Source: CAIUGU01 sp965279735
GTDB taxonomy: Bacteria; Pseudomonadota; Gammaproteobacteria; Steroidobacterales; Steroidobacteraceae
Direction: 5' to 3'
NCBI GenBank assembly: GCA_965279735.1
Contig: OZ257260.1
Span: 2,976,001 to 3,040,000 of the forward strand
DNA: 64,000 nucleotides
Numbering within the stretch: position 1 is the first letter of the stretch; each line of letters starts with the position of its first letter. The notes under the pieces were generated by a model, which saw only the letters and a program-made list of their open reading frames with translations, was not told where the DNA came from and searched no databases. Below are positions 34,529 through 42,540 of the stretch, piece after piece. Made by a program: the position numbers and the translations under genes.

Positions 34529-34707
34529 CAGGGTTTTTTAACTCTTGTAGGCAACCGGCTTGCTTCAGCGAAAACCATGCCAACGCTTCCAGCCTTTGAT
34601 CCGCGCTGCGGCATTCGCTTCAACCCGGCTGGCACTTCGGGTTGCGCACCAATCTCGTTCTGTCTCTGCCCTCATTCAGTGCGCCCGGACCTGGCCGGAG
34701 TCAGCGA

Positions 34708-35082
34708 TCAGGGAATCTGGATCTTGCCCCGGGGGGCGGCCCCACCCGGTCCGCCCAAACCGCCCATTCCACCTCCGGCCCCGGGAACCACCAGCTGCGA
34801 GGCCTGCTGGCGGCGCATCTCCTGGATCTGGGCGACGGTCTGCTCGATGGCAACCGTGGCCGCGGCCGCAAATCCGGCGACCGCCTGCTCGAGCGTTGGC
34901 CCCGCGATATCGAAGTTGATGGGCACCGGACCCATGTTGGTCATGATCTCGGCCTGCCCGATGTAGAGAACCGGACGGCCGCTGTCCACACTGCCCTGCG
35001 CCGTCACTGGCGTGAGCCTGCGGATCATGCCGACCTTGCGATCGGTGAATACCTCCTCCAGATAGAGGTTCTTGTCGTCCAT
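34708..35082 (-). CDS. Hypothetical protein with Gly/Pro-rich tail
   Basis: The 124-residue protein starts MDDKNLYLEEVFTDRKVGMIRRLTPV and has a small domain with FVTxGQAEIMTNMGPVPINFDIAGPTLEQAVAGFAAAA-like features. A helix rich in Gln and a Gly/Pro-rich tail (GAGGGMGGLGGPGG) follow. I do not recognise the function. CAGGAG stands before the ATG at 35082. An ATG at 35112 also has a fair site. It precedes the Anbu cluster by about 180 bases in the same direction. Confidence 0.7.
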   Translation of the reverse strand: MDDKNLYLEEVFTDRKVGMIRRLTPVTAQGSVDSGRPVLYIGQAEIMTNMGPVPINFDIAGPTLEQAVAGFAAAATVAIEQTVAQIQEMRRQQASQLVVPGAGGGMGGLGGPGGAAPRGKIQIP

Positions 35083-35240
35083 CGTGGGCTCCTGGCCCCG
35101 GTCGCTCGCCATATGCGCCTCGTTGCGTGAAAACCTGAACCCCACAGTATCAAACTCGCTCACCTTTGCCATCCTGTGGCAGCGTCGCTAGCATCGCTGC
35201 CTTGACGTCACCCGGTCTCAAACGCGAAGTACTCATCATC

Positions 35241-35543
35241 ATGGCAGCACAAGTCGACACCACATTCGATGAAGTCTTCGGCAAGGCGGTAGAGCTGGCC
35301 AACGGCATCGCCGACAAGGACCAGAAAGCCGACCCGTGGGATATAGCGGATGGCCTGCTGGCCGGCGCAGTCCAGTTCTGGCTCTATTCCCGCCAGCCCT
35401 GCGGCGATGCGAACTGCGAGGACTGCCTCCCGATCGGCACGGCCGAAGGCCGCCTTGCGGAAATGCGCCAGCTGCTCAAGCAATTCGCAGAGGAAAGCGA
35501 GTACTTCCACACTCCCCAGGACAGGAACGTGGGCAGGGCCTGA
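35241..35543 (+). CDS. Hypothetical protein with paired cysteines
   Basis: The 100-residue, mainly helical protein has the segment SRQPCGDANCEDCLPI, three cysteines spaced C-x4-C-x2-C, flanked by two helices (ADPWDIADGLLAGAVQFWLY and EGRLAEMRQLLKQFAEESEYF). It may bind a metal. No family is recognised. It is divergent from the 34708 gene and convergent with pirin. The start was chosen at MAAQVDTTF. Confidence 0.65.
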   Translation: MAAQVDTTFDEVFGKAVELANGIADKDQKADPWDIADGLLAGAVQFWLYSRQPCGDANCEDCLPIGTAEGRLAEMRQLLKQFAEESEYFHTPQDRNVGRA

Positions 35544-35546
35544 TCT

Positions 35547-36425
35547 CTATTTCTCGGGCAGGGGGATGAATTCGGTCTCGCCCGGCACCTTTTCAAACCG
35601 CCCTTCCGCCCAGTCGAGCTTGGCCTGCTCGATTCGCTCCCGCGAACTCGACACGAGGTTCCACCAGATGAACCGCGGCCCATCGAGCGGCGCGCCGCCC
35701 AGCACAACGATCCGGGCGATGCTGAGAGCCCGGATACTTACCGTTTCACCGGGTGGGAGGACCAGCATCTGGCCTTCCCGAAGCACCTGTCCCAAAGCTT
35801 CCGCTTCACCGCTCACGACGTAGACCGCCCGTTCCTCGTATTCCGGCGGCAGGTCGAAGGCCGCGCCTTCCGCCATCGGTGCGTCCAGGTAAAACATCGG
35901 CGAGAACGTCATGACGGGAGCGGTAACTCCGAACGCAGACCCCACGATCAGGCGCAAGGTGGTCTGACCCAGACGAATCAGGGGCAGTGCCGCCTCCGGA
36001 TGATGGGAAAACGCAGGCTCGGTTTCTTCAAAGGCCTTGGGCAATGCAATCCAGAGCTGCAACCCGTGAAGCGGTGATCCATCAATGCGCAAACCCGACG
36101 GTGTCCGTTCGGAGTGGACGATCCCGCGCCCCGCAGTCATCCAGTTCACATCGCCCGGCCGGATGGCCTGAACGTAGCCCAGGCTGTCCCGATGCATGAT
36201 CTCGCCCGCAAACAGATAAGTAATCGTGGCCAGGCCGATATGCGGATGGGGACGGACATCCACCCCCGCGCCCGGAGGAAAGTGGGCGGGTCCCATGTGA
36301 TCAAAGAACACATACGGCCCCACGCTCTGCAGCTCTGCGGTGGGAAGCAGGCGGCGCACGGAGAATCCGCCCAAGTCGCGGGGCCGAGCCTCCAGAAGAC
36401 GTCCATTCGGGGAGGGAGTACTCAT
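35547..36425 (-). CDS. Pirin-family protein
   Basis: The 292-residue bicupin of the pirin family contains LPTAELQSVGPYVFFDHMGPAHFPPG, the metal-binding HPHIGLATITYLFAGEIMHRDSLG (seen in parts) and VNWMTAGRGIVHSERTP. Pirins bind iron in the N-terminal cupin and may have quercetinase activity or act in redox sensing. It starts three bases after the stop of the 36429 gene, so both may be co-transcribed. Confidence 0.93.
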   Translation of the reverse strand: MSTPSPNGRLLEARPRDLGGFSVRRLLPTAELQSVGPYVFFDHMGPAHFPPGAGVDVRPHPHIGLATITYLFAGEIMHRDSLGYVQAIRPGDVNWMTAGRGIVHSERTPSGLRIDGSPLHGLQLWIALPKAFEETEPAFSHHPEAALPLIRLGQTTLRLIVGSAFGVTAPVMTFSPMFYLDAPMAEGAAFDLPPEYEERAVYVVSGEAEALGQVLREGQMLVLPPGETVSIRALSIARIVVLGGAPLDGPRFIWWNLVSSSRERIEQAKLDWAEGRFEKVPGETEFIPLPEK

Positions 36426-36428
36426 GAT

Positions 36429-37673
36429 TCACTGACTCACTTTCTTGAATCCCGCTGGCACTTCGAATTGGGCAGGCGGGATAGCCGAATCCTTGACCGC
36501 GGTGGTTTCGGAGGTCATCCGGAACATCTGGGTCATCGATGCCCCTGCAGCGGGTGCAGCGGCGGTGGCCGAAGCCGCTGCCGGCTCGGCTTCAGCGGGT
36601 TTCTTGCGCATCTTGTTGAGCAGGCCCGATGTCAGCTTGCCGCCGAAAGCACCTGCAGCCGAGCCCGCAATTGCGCCCCCCACGCTTCCGCCGGCCTGCT
36701 CCATTGCCTGCTGCGTGACGACTTGGGTAGCTACGGATGCAGCCGCATTCGTACCCGCTTCCACAGCAGCGTCGCCAGCCGAAGGCAGCACCCCTGGTTG
36801 GCCCGGCTGTCCTGGCTGCGCCGCCTGAACGGTATTCATCGTGTCCGGCGAGCTTTGAGCGCAAGTCGGGCCGCCCACCTGCATCGTGAACGTGCTCTTG
36901 AGCGGATATCCCTGAACCTCGCTGGCCTTCTTCAAGGCCTCGCCCCAGCCATCCTTGTAACGCGACATCACCTGTTGCCCGCGCATCTGCAGTGCCGAAG
37001 TCATCTCACCCGCCCCCAGCTTTCGGGCGTACGCCATCCAGAAGTCCTGGGCCTGCTTGCCGCCGGGCATTGCGGCAGAGAGCCATTGATCGATGGAATA
37101 GACGAAATCGCAGGCCGCATGGGTCTGCTTGTCGGTACAGGTCTGGGTGACGACGATCGTCGCCTGCTCGGTGTCGAAACCCGCAAGCTGGGCGCGTGCT
37201 CCCGACCGACGGACCTCGGCTTTCGCGGGCGACCATTCACACTGGCTTTCATTGATGGGCGAGCCGGACGGTGCTGAAGCTGCTGAATCGGCAGCCTTTC
37301 CATCCGCACTCGCCAGTGCATTCTTCATGTTGGTGCGGAAATCCTCGAACGACAGCTCCGTGTATTCCTTCTTCTTGATTTCCAGATCGAACTGGCGGTC
37401 GGTGTCGAGACGAATGATCTGGGCGGAGGCACCGTTGCCTCCGAACATCTTGAGCAGTTTCGACTTGAACTGGATCTGGCTGTCGATGCGGGCACGATCA
37501 GTGGCAATCGCCGTGCTCGTGGTCCCCTCCATGGCGCCGATCCTGGTCGGCCCGAACCCGTCCATCGCCACCTTTTCCTCGATCGTGACATCCGCCGCTG
37601 CCGTCAGACAGGCGAGACCAGCGGCCAGAGCGACGACTCCCGGAAACACCTGAAACCCGTGGATCCTGCGCAT
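36429..37673 (-). CDS. Secreted hypothetical protein with Ala-rich membrane-like segment
   Basis: The 414-residue protein has a signal peptide (to about LTAAADV). A beta-rich part includes a DUF4412-like motif (EEKVAMDGFGPTRIGAMEG) and EYTELSFEDFRTNMKNAL. Four Cys (SQCEWSP, TQTCTDKQTHAACDF) lie in the middle. A Gly/Ala segment (QAGGSVGGAIAGSAAGAFGG, about 325-345) and Ala/Pro-rich stretches follow. The family and function are unknown. AGGGGAGA precedes the ATG. It is probably exported and could associate with membrane. Confidence 0.75.
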   Translation of the reverse strand: MRRIHGFQVFPGVVALAAGLACLTAAADVTIEEKVAMDGFGPTRIGAMEGTTSTAIATDRARIDSQIQFKSKLLKMFGGNGASAQIIRLDTDRQFDLEIKKKEYTELSFEDFRTNMKNALASADGKAADSAASAPSGSPINESQCEWSPAKAEVRRSGARAQLAGFDTEQATIVVTQTCTDKQTHAACDFVYSIDQWLSAAMPGGKQAQDFWMAYARKLGAGEMTSALQMRGQQVMSRYKDGWGEALKKASEVQGYPLKSTFTMQVGGPTCAQSSPDTMNTVQAAQPGQPGQPGVLPSAGDAAVEAGTNAAASVATQVVTQQAMEQAGGSVGGAIAGSAAGAFGGKLTSGLLNKMRKKPAEAEPAAASATAAAPAAGASMTQMFRMTSETTAVKDSAIPPAQFEVPAGFKKVSQ

Positions 37674-38153
37674 TCTGAAATCTCCCCTGGCGTGTAAACC
37701 CCGTTCGCCCGGCCGGACAAGCCAAGTCCAGACCCGGGCCTTAGATTACCTTGAGAGCGAGCGTCAGACATAAGCTGAAAATAGCGCCCGGGTCGCCTCC
37801 CTGGCAGGTCTGCGTCAAATTGCCCCTTGACGCGGGCGCCGCCTCTGCCGAAGAATCAAGCCGTGCCAAGAGCAAACCCGTCGAAAGGCGGGGACGCAAA
37901 GCTTCCGGTCTAAGGGATCCAAGGTCCTATCGACAGCGGGGTTGCCACGAGGCCGCAGCAGGGAAGCAGCGGTGCATCCAGTCTGCGCGCGAGCCGAACG
38001 CGGTTCGAAGATGTTCAACACACAGCGCAGATGACTTTCGTGTCAGCCTTGAGTGACGCCCGCGCATGGGCCACTCCCCGCAGCGAACCTTGATTCCCCA
38101 GCCCTGAAGCCCGGCACATGCCTTGAGGGTTCTCGGGAAATTGGGGAGTTCGT
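37674..38153. other. 480 bp leader region between divergent genes
   Basis: It contains the c-di-GMP-I riboswitch (37862-37950) and about 200 bases of leader between it and the next start codon. I see a hairpin-forming GCCGC...GCGGTGC stretch at about 37951-37975, but no T-run that would make it a clear terminator. Confidence 0.6.
37862..37950 (+). ncRNA. c-di-GMP-I (GEMM) riboswitch
   Basis: The stretch has the conserved blocks of the c-di-GMP-I aptamer in order: GCAAACC, a CGAAAG tetraloop, GGGGACGCAAAGC, TTCCGGTCTAAG, the P3 arm and AGCGGGGTTGCC. They match the well-known Vc2 aptamer block by block. It would bind cyclic di-GMP and control the downstream gene on the plus strand (38154), about 200 bases later. 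No terminator is visible, so control may be at translation or by RNA stability. Confidence 0.92.
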
Positions 38154-39602
38154 ATGGAACAGAGCAGTCAAGCCACGTCCGCCCAGACAGGCTTCGCGGA
38201 CATGAGTCCGGCCACCGGGCCCTTCGTAGTGAATCTGTGTGCTTCGGTTGCACCCATCGAGCTCGGTTCAGCCAGCCTGCCAGGCCTCGAGCGCTACCGC
38301 GTTTACCAGGTCCGCCGTGTCGAAGACAATCGTCCCCGCTATCGCCTGCGGCTCGGTTTCTTCGCGGATGAGGCCTCCACCGAAACCGTCCTGAACGCAG
38401 TCCGCGAGCTTTACCCCGCTGCATTTACTGTCGCGGCCGCCAGCGACGATCTGAAGCACGCACCGGGGTTCGACGCTGCCACCCTCGGTACTCGCTCCTC
38501 GCCCGCTGCTGCAAAGGGAGCAGCGACGACCGGCAGCTATCAACGAATTGCTCCTGCTGCAGAGCCCGTAAAGCCGGCCGTTGCGCCCCCCGCCGCTGCT
38601 CCGGCGAGCCAGCCCACGCCGCCGGCAATCGTGGTTGGACAGGTCCCGGTTACCCCGGCAAAGGCTCAGGCAACGACTCTCGAATTGCTTCCCGATGTCG
38701 CGCCGCCCGCTCCGGCAATGGCGGCTGTTGAATCGGTGGCGACGCCGTTCCGCGTGAAGGCGGCCGATCCCACCGCACTCGCGAAGAGTTCTGATCTGCA
38801 GCTGCAGACCGAACACAGGACTGCATACAAACCCCCGATCATTGCGCCGCCGGTCATCACGGACGGTCCGATCCTGATCGACAGTACGCAGACATTGCGC
38901 ATGCTGACCGAAGCGGAGTTGTCGGATAACGAAGGCCCGCAGTGGTTCGTGGTACAGCTCGCCGTTTCCGACCAGGCGATCAATCTCGACACGATGCCGA
39001 AGCTCGACATCTTCTCCGCTTTCCGTCTGTACTCGATCGCCATGCCGCAGCAGGGCAAGATCCTGCACTCGATGCGCCTCGGCTTCTTCCGCGAAGCCGT
39101 GTCAGCCGAAGCGGTGGCGGGCTATCTCAAGACCTTCTTCAGCGCACCGGATGTCATGCGGGTCAGCGGCGCGGAACAGACCCGCTTTGCCGAGCCGCCG
39201 GCCGCCCCTCAGAAAGAGACGAACCATGGTTCCGCGAAAGTCGTCGCCCTGGACGAAGCGCGTCACCGGACGGGCAAGCCAGCAGCACCCGTCCTCTCCA
39301 ACGCAGTGATCCAGCCCATGCAGCGCCCTGCAGCGGCTGCTCCTTTGACAGCTCCTCCGGCCCAGACGGCCAAGCCCCTTGCCAAGCAAGCCAACAAGTC
39401 CGGGGGCCGCAGTGCGCCGAAGTCCGCGGTCGCCAGCAAGACCTCCGCGCCAGTAGGCAAGCGCCCCGCAGCCCGCAGCCGTTCGCTGAACGATCTGCTG
39501 CACGAGGAAGCCCGCCAAGTCGTCCTCTCGGAAAGTGGCATCCGCCGGTTGGAACAGAAGGGCTCGCTGCTCTCGAGACTCGTCGGCAAGCTGACCCGCT
39601 GA
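38154..39602 (+). CDS. Protein with two SPOR-like domains, under c-di-GMP riboswitch
   Basis: The 482-residue protein has two copies of a SPOR-like fold at about 23-98 and 263-345. The shared pattern is FVVxL, then a five-residue step, PxL, RxY and RLGFF (YRLRLGFFADEASTE and SMRLGFFREAVSAE). Long Ala/Pro/Lys-rich linkers lie between and after. There is no signal peptide or membrane helix. A C-terminal helix (RSLNDLLHEEARQVVLSESG) may bind a partner. SPOR domains normally bind peptidoglycan, but a cytoplasmic place suggests another role. GGGGAG precedes the ATG. A c-di-GMP riboswitch stands upstream. Confidence 0.75.
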   Translation: MEQSSQATSAQTGFADMSPATGPFVVNLCASVAPIELGSASLPGLERYRVYQVRRVEDNRPRYRLRLGFFADEASTETVLNAVRELYPAAFTVAAASDDLKHAPGFDAATLGTRSSPAAAKGAATTGSYQRIAPAAEPVKPAVAPPAAAPASQPTPPAIVVGQVPVTPAKAQATTLELLPDVAPPAPAMAAVESVATPFRVKAADPTALAKSSDLQLQTEHRTAYKPPIIAPPVITDGPILIDSTQTLRMLTEAELSDNEGPQWFVVQLAVSDQAINLDTMPKLDIFSAFRLYSIAMPQQGKILHSMRLGFFREAVSAEAVAGYLKTFFSAPDVMRVSGAEQTRFAEPPAAPQKETNHGSAKVVALDEARHRTGKPAAPVLSNAVIQPMQRPAAAAPLTAPPAQTAKPLAKQANKSGGRSAPKSAVASKTSAPVGKRPAARSRSLNDLLHEEARQVVLSESGIRRLEQKGSLLSRLVGKLTR

Positions 39603-39726
39603 ACGGCACTTCCGGGATCATTTTGTGCGGGCCAGGGACGGCCTGCTCCCCCGGTCTCCCTGCTAGAATCGCTCCCGCCTCTAGGACATGATCGGTACCG
39701 CGCCAAGCGCGACCGAAGGAGCAACG

Positions 39727-40068
39727 ATGAGCGATCGAATCCAGAACCCGAACCGCCGCAACGTCCTCAAGGGCGCACTGGCTGGCCTGGCCGGGCTACC
39801 CGCCCTGGCCGTGATGGAACGGGCTGCGGCGCAGGCCCCTGTTCATCTCGATGAAAAGGATCCCGGTGCCAACGCACTCGGCTACGTGCACGATGCGACC
39901 AAGGTGGATGCCGCGAAGAATCCCACCTACAAGAGCGGCCAGCACTGCGCCAATTGCCTGCAGATCCAGGGCAAGGATGGCGAGGCCTGGCGCAACTGCA
40001 ACCTATTCCCCGGCAAGCAGGTCGCTGCGAACGGCTGGTGCCGCGTCTGGGTACAGAAGCCGGCCTGA
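39727..40068 (+). CDS. High-potential iron-sulfur protein (HiPIP)
   Basis: The 113-residue periplasmic electron carrier has a Tat signal (NRRNVLKGALAGLAG) and four cysteines in HCANCLQ, RNCNLFPG and NGWCRVW that hold one 4Fe-4S cluster at high potential. GAAGGAG precedes the ATG at 39727. It could accept electrons from the membrane or from the cytochromes encoded elsewhere in the window. Confidence 0.94.
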   Translation: MSDRIQNPNRRNVLKGALAGLAGLPALAVMERAAAQAPVHLDEKDPGANALGYVHDATKVDAAKNPTYKSGQHCANCLQIQGKDGEAWRNCNLFPGKQVAANGWCRVWVQKPA

Positions 40069-40075
40069 CCGGCAG

Positions 40076-40690
40076 TCAATTCGCCCCGGAGTTAGCTTCC
40101 GGGGCTGGCGTGCGGCTCGTCAGGCCTCCGAGCAGGACCAGCCGCATCGCTTCCTGCACCGACAGGTCGGTCTCGTGCAGTTCGCCCCGCGGCAAGTACA
40201 ACGTGTAGCCACCGATCTGGTAGCTCATCGGAAAATACACGGCGATGATGTCGTTGCGCTGCTCGCCCACGAGTCGCGGATCAACGTGATCCTCGGTCAC
40301 GAAACCGATCAGGTGCGCCTGGCCCCATTTCCAGGTGACCACCCGCTTCAGGTCGCGATGCTTGCCGCCTTCGGGGAGGAACCGCGTGACATCCTTGAAC
40401 GTGCCATAGATGGTCTTCACCACGGGAATACGCTCGAGGAGTGATTCCCCATAGCGGATCACGCGTCGCACCACGTAGGCATTGACCAGCAGGCCCACGA
40501 TGAAAACGAACGCGATCCCGACGATCAGGCCGAGTCCTGGCCAGTAACGGTGGGCCGGAATGGCAAGCCGCAAACCTTCTCCCAGAATCGACTCGGCCGT
40601 CGAGCCCAGCCAGAACAGAAGGTATAGCGTCAGCGCAACCGGCAGAACCGCCGCCAGCCCTTTCAGGAAAATCGTCCACAACGAGCGCAT
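40076..40690 (-). CDS. DUF502 membrane protein
   Basis: The 204-residue protein is of the DUF502 family, with two helices (about 7-28 and 50-72) and the conserved segment ERIPVVKTIYGTFKDVTRFL. A soluble domain carries VVTWKWGQAHLIGFVTEDH and VYFPMSYQIGGYTLYLP. The function is unknown, and it is widespread in bacteria and plants. A strong GGAGGGAGAGC stands before the ATG at 40690. It is convergent with the HiPIP gene. Confidence 0.9.
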   Translation of the reverse strand: MRSLWTIFLKGLAAVLPVALTLYLLFWLGSTAESILGEGLRLAIPAHRYWPGLGLIVGIAFVFIVGLLVNAYVVRRVIRYGESLLERIPVVKTIYGTFKDVTRFLPEGGKHRDLKRVVTWKWGQAHLIGFVTEDHVDPRLVGEQRNDIIAVYFPMSYQIGGYTLYLPRGELHETDLSVQEAMRLVLLGGLTSRTPAPEANSGAN

Positions 40691-40824
40691 GCTCTCCCTC
40701 CACTGGAACCGCGCAGGGGTTCCCATCTCTCATGCTCAAGCGAGTATGGGGCCTCCGCGACGAATCCGCTGCAGCCGCTGCGCGCGAATAGACTCGCGGG
40801 TTCGGGCGCTTCTGTGAGGACACC

Positions 40825-41187
40825 ATGCCATCGCGAATGCTTTTACGCTGCCTGTTCGGCTTCATGCTGCTGTCGCTGCTGGCATTCACCCTGTGGGCCA
40901 GCACCCAGCAGTCGGTGTGGGACTGGCAGGGTCTGACGCAGGGCAAGGATCGCTGGTGGACCATCGCGACGCTCACCGATGCCTACTACGGCTTCATCAC
41001 TTTCTATGTGTGGGTGTGGCTCAAGGAGTCCCGCACCCTCGCGCGGGCCGGGTGGTTCGTCGCCATCATGTCCCTCGGCACCATGGCCATGTCTGCCTAT
41101 GTACTTCTGCAGCTCGCGCGGCTCCGCCCGGGCGAGCCCGTGAGTTCGATCCTGCTCCCTGCAAACAAGACCTGGGCGAAGTCATGA
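40825..41187 (+). CDS. DUF1475 membrane protein
   Basis: The 120-residue protein has four helices and the conserved QQSVWDWQGLTQGKDRWWTIATLTDAYYGFITFYVWVW, which is the DUF1475 signature. It is often found with fatty-acid-modifying and DUF1295 genes, as here. It starts a run in which each gene overlaps or nearly touches the next (ATGA at 41184). Confidence 0.88.
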   Translation: MPSRMLLRCLFGFMLLSLLAFTLWASTQQSVWDWQGLTQGKDRWWTIATLTDAYYGFITFYVWVWLKESRTLARAGWFVAIMSLGTMAMSAYVLLQLARLRPGEPVSSILLPANKTWAKS

Positions 41188-41672
41188 AGGCATTCCTGAA
41201 ACAGCGGCTCGCACCGATCCGTGCGCTGCTGACGCAGGGCATGAGTCCCCGCATGCTCGCGCTCAGCCTGGCCGTGGGCGCCATCGTCGGGATTTTTCCG
41301 GTGCTCGGAACGACCACGATCCTGTGCACCATTGCCGCGGCAGCGTTGCGGCTTAACCTGGTCGCAGTCCAGACGGTGCATTTCCTGATGACGCCGGTGC
41401 AGCTTCTGCTGATCATTCCGTTCGTGCGGGTCGGCGAATGGATTCTGGAAGCACCACCGCAGCCGCTTACCATCGCGGAAGGAATGGCGATTATCCAGCA
41501 GGGAGCGCTGCACGCGATCAGTGTGCTCAAGGACGCGATCCTGCACGCCATGCTGGGCTGGCTGTTGCTCGGCCCTCTCACGCTGTGGCTTGTCTACCTT
41601 GTGCTGAAGCGCGTACTGACCACGCAACAGCTGAAAATCAGGGTGCCGCGACACGCCGGCAGTCCATCATGA
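41184..41672 (+). CDS. DUF2062 membrane protein
   Basis: The 162-residue protein is of the DUF2062 family, with the motif AVGAIVGIFPVLGTTTILCTIAAAALRLN and three or four helices. It overlaps the stop of the DUF1475 gene by four bases and the start of the next gene by four, which supports a tight operon. The function is unknown. Other members sit with lipid-synthesis genes. Confidence 0.9.
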   Translation: MKAFLKQRLAPIRALLTQGMSPRMLALSLAVGAIVGIFPVLGTTTILCTIAAAALRLNLVAVQTVHFLMTPVQLLLIIPFVRVGEWILEAPPQPLTIAEGMAIIQQGALHAISVLKDAILHAMLGWLLLGPLTLWLVYLVLKRVLTTQQLKIRVPRHAGSPS

Positions 41673-42478
41673 ATCCCCTGGACCTGCTCCTGTTGTCGGG
41701 CCTTGGCCTCGTGGTGGTATTCATCATCATGACTGCGCTCTGGCTCCTTGGCCTGCGCACGCACAACTTCAGCTATGTCGACCTTGGCTGGTCGGCAAAC
41801 TTCTGTGTGCTGGCATTGCTCTACGCGTTGCTCACTGAGGGCTGGCCCGCAAGGCGCTGGCTGATTGCCGTCATGTATGGCTTCTGGAGTCTGCGACTCG
41901 CGCTGCATCTGGCGACCCGCATCATCGGCGAGCCCGAGGAAGGTCGCTACGTCCGCCTGCGGGAGGAATGGGGCGGCAGCGGCAATCTCAACTTGAAGTT
42001 CTTTGCTTTTTTCCAGTTCCAGGCAGTGCTCAATGTGTTCCTGACGCTCCCTCTTCTGCTCGCCTGCCTGAACCCGGCGCCGACGTTCCACCCTCTGGAA
42101 ATAGCGGGATTCGCCGTCTGGCTCGCCGGATTGCTGGGCGAGAGCGTGGCAGACCGGCAACTCGCTGCCTTCAAACGGGCTCCTGAAAACAAGGGCAAGG
42201 TGTGCAACGTGGGTTTGTGGCGCTATTCCAGGCATCCGAACTATTTCTTCGAGTGGACTATCTGGATCGGCTACGCCCTGTTCGCGCTCGCCTCCCCTTA
42301 CGGCTGGATAGCAATTGCGATGCCGCTCCTGATGCTGCACTTCCTCGTCAACGTCACGGGCGTCAAACCCACCGAAGAACAGGCGCTACGATCCCGCGGC
42401 ACCGCTTACCGTGCCTATCAGGCGACGACGAGTTCGTTCATCCCGCTGCCTCCAAAACGGCCACCCGAACGTAGATGA
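41669..42478 (+). CDS. DUF1295 / steroid-5-alpha-reductase-like membrane enzyme
   Basis: The 269-residue protein has about six helices and the C-terminal motif WRYSRHPNYFFEWTIWIGYALFAL, the hallmark of the 5-alpha-reductase/DUF1295 superfamily, followed by KPTEEQALRSRG. Family members reduce double bonds in sterols or lipids with NADPH. It lies between DUF2062 and a cyclopropane-synthase-like gene, so a role in fatty-acyl chain modification is likely. Confidence 0.9.
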   Translation: MNPLDLLLLSGLGLVVVFIIMTALWLLGLRTHNFSYVDLGWSANFCVLALLYALLTEGWPARRWLIAVMYGFWSLRLALHLATRIIGEPEEGRYVRLREEWGGSGNLNLKFFAFFQFQAVLNVFLTLPLLLACLNPAPTFHPLEIAGFAVWLAGLLGESVADRQLAAFKRAPENKGKVCNVGLWRYSRHPNYFFEWTIWIGYALFALASPYGWIAIAMPLLMLHFLVNVTGVKPTEEQALRSRGTAYRAYQATTSSFIPLPPKRPPERR

Positions 42479-42540
42479 AGCTAAGGATGCAAGAATTGCC
42501 GGCTCACACCTGTTGCCCACAGCCAATTTCGATATAAGCC

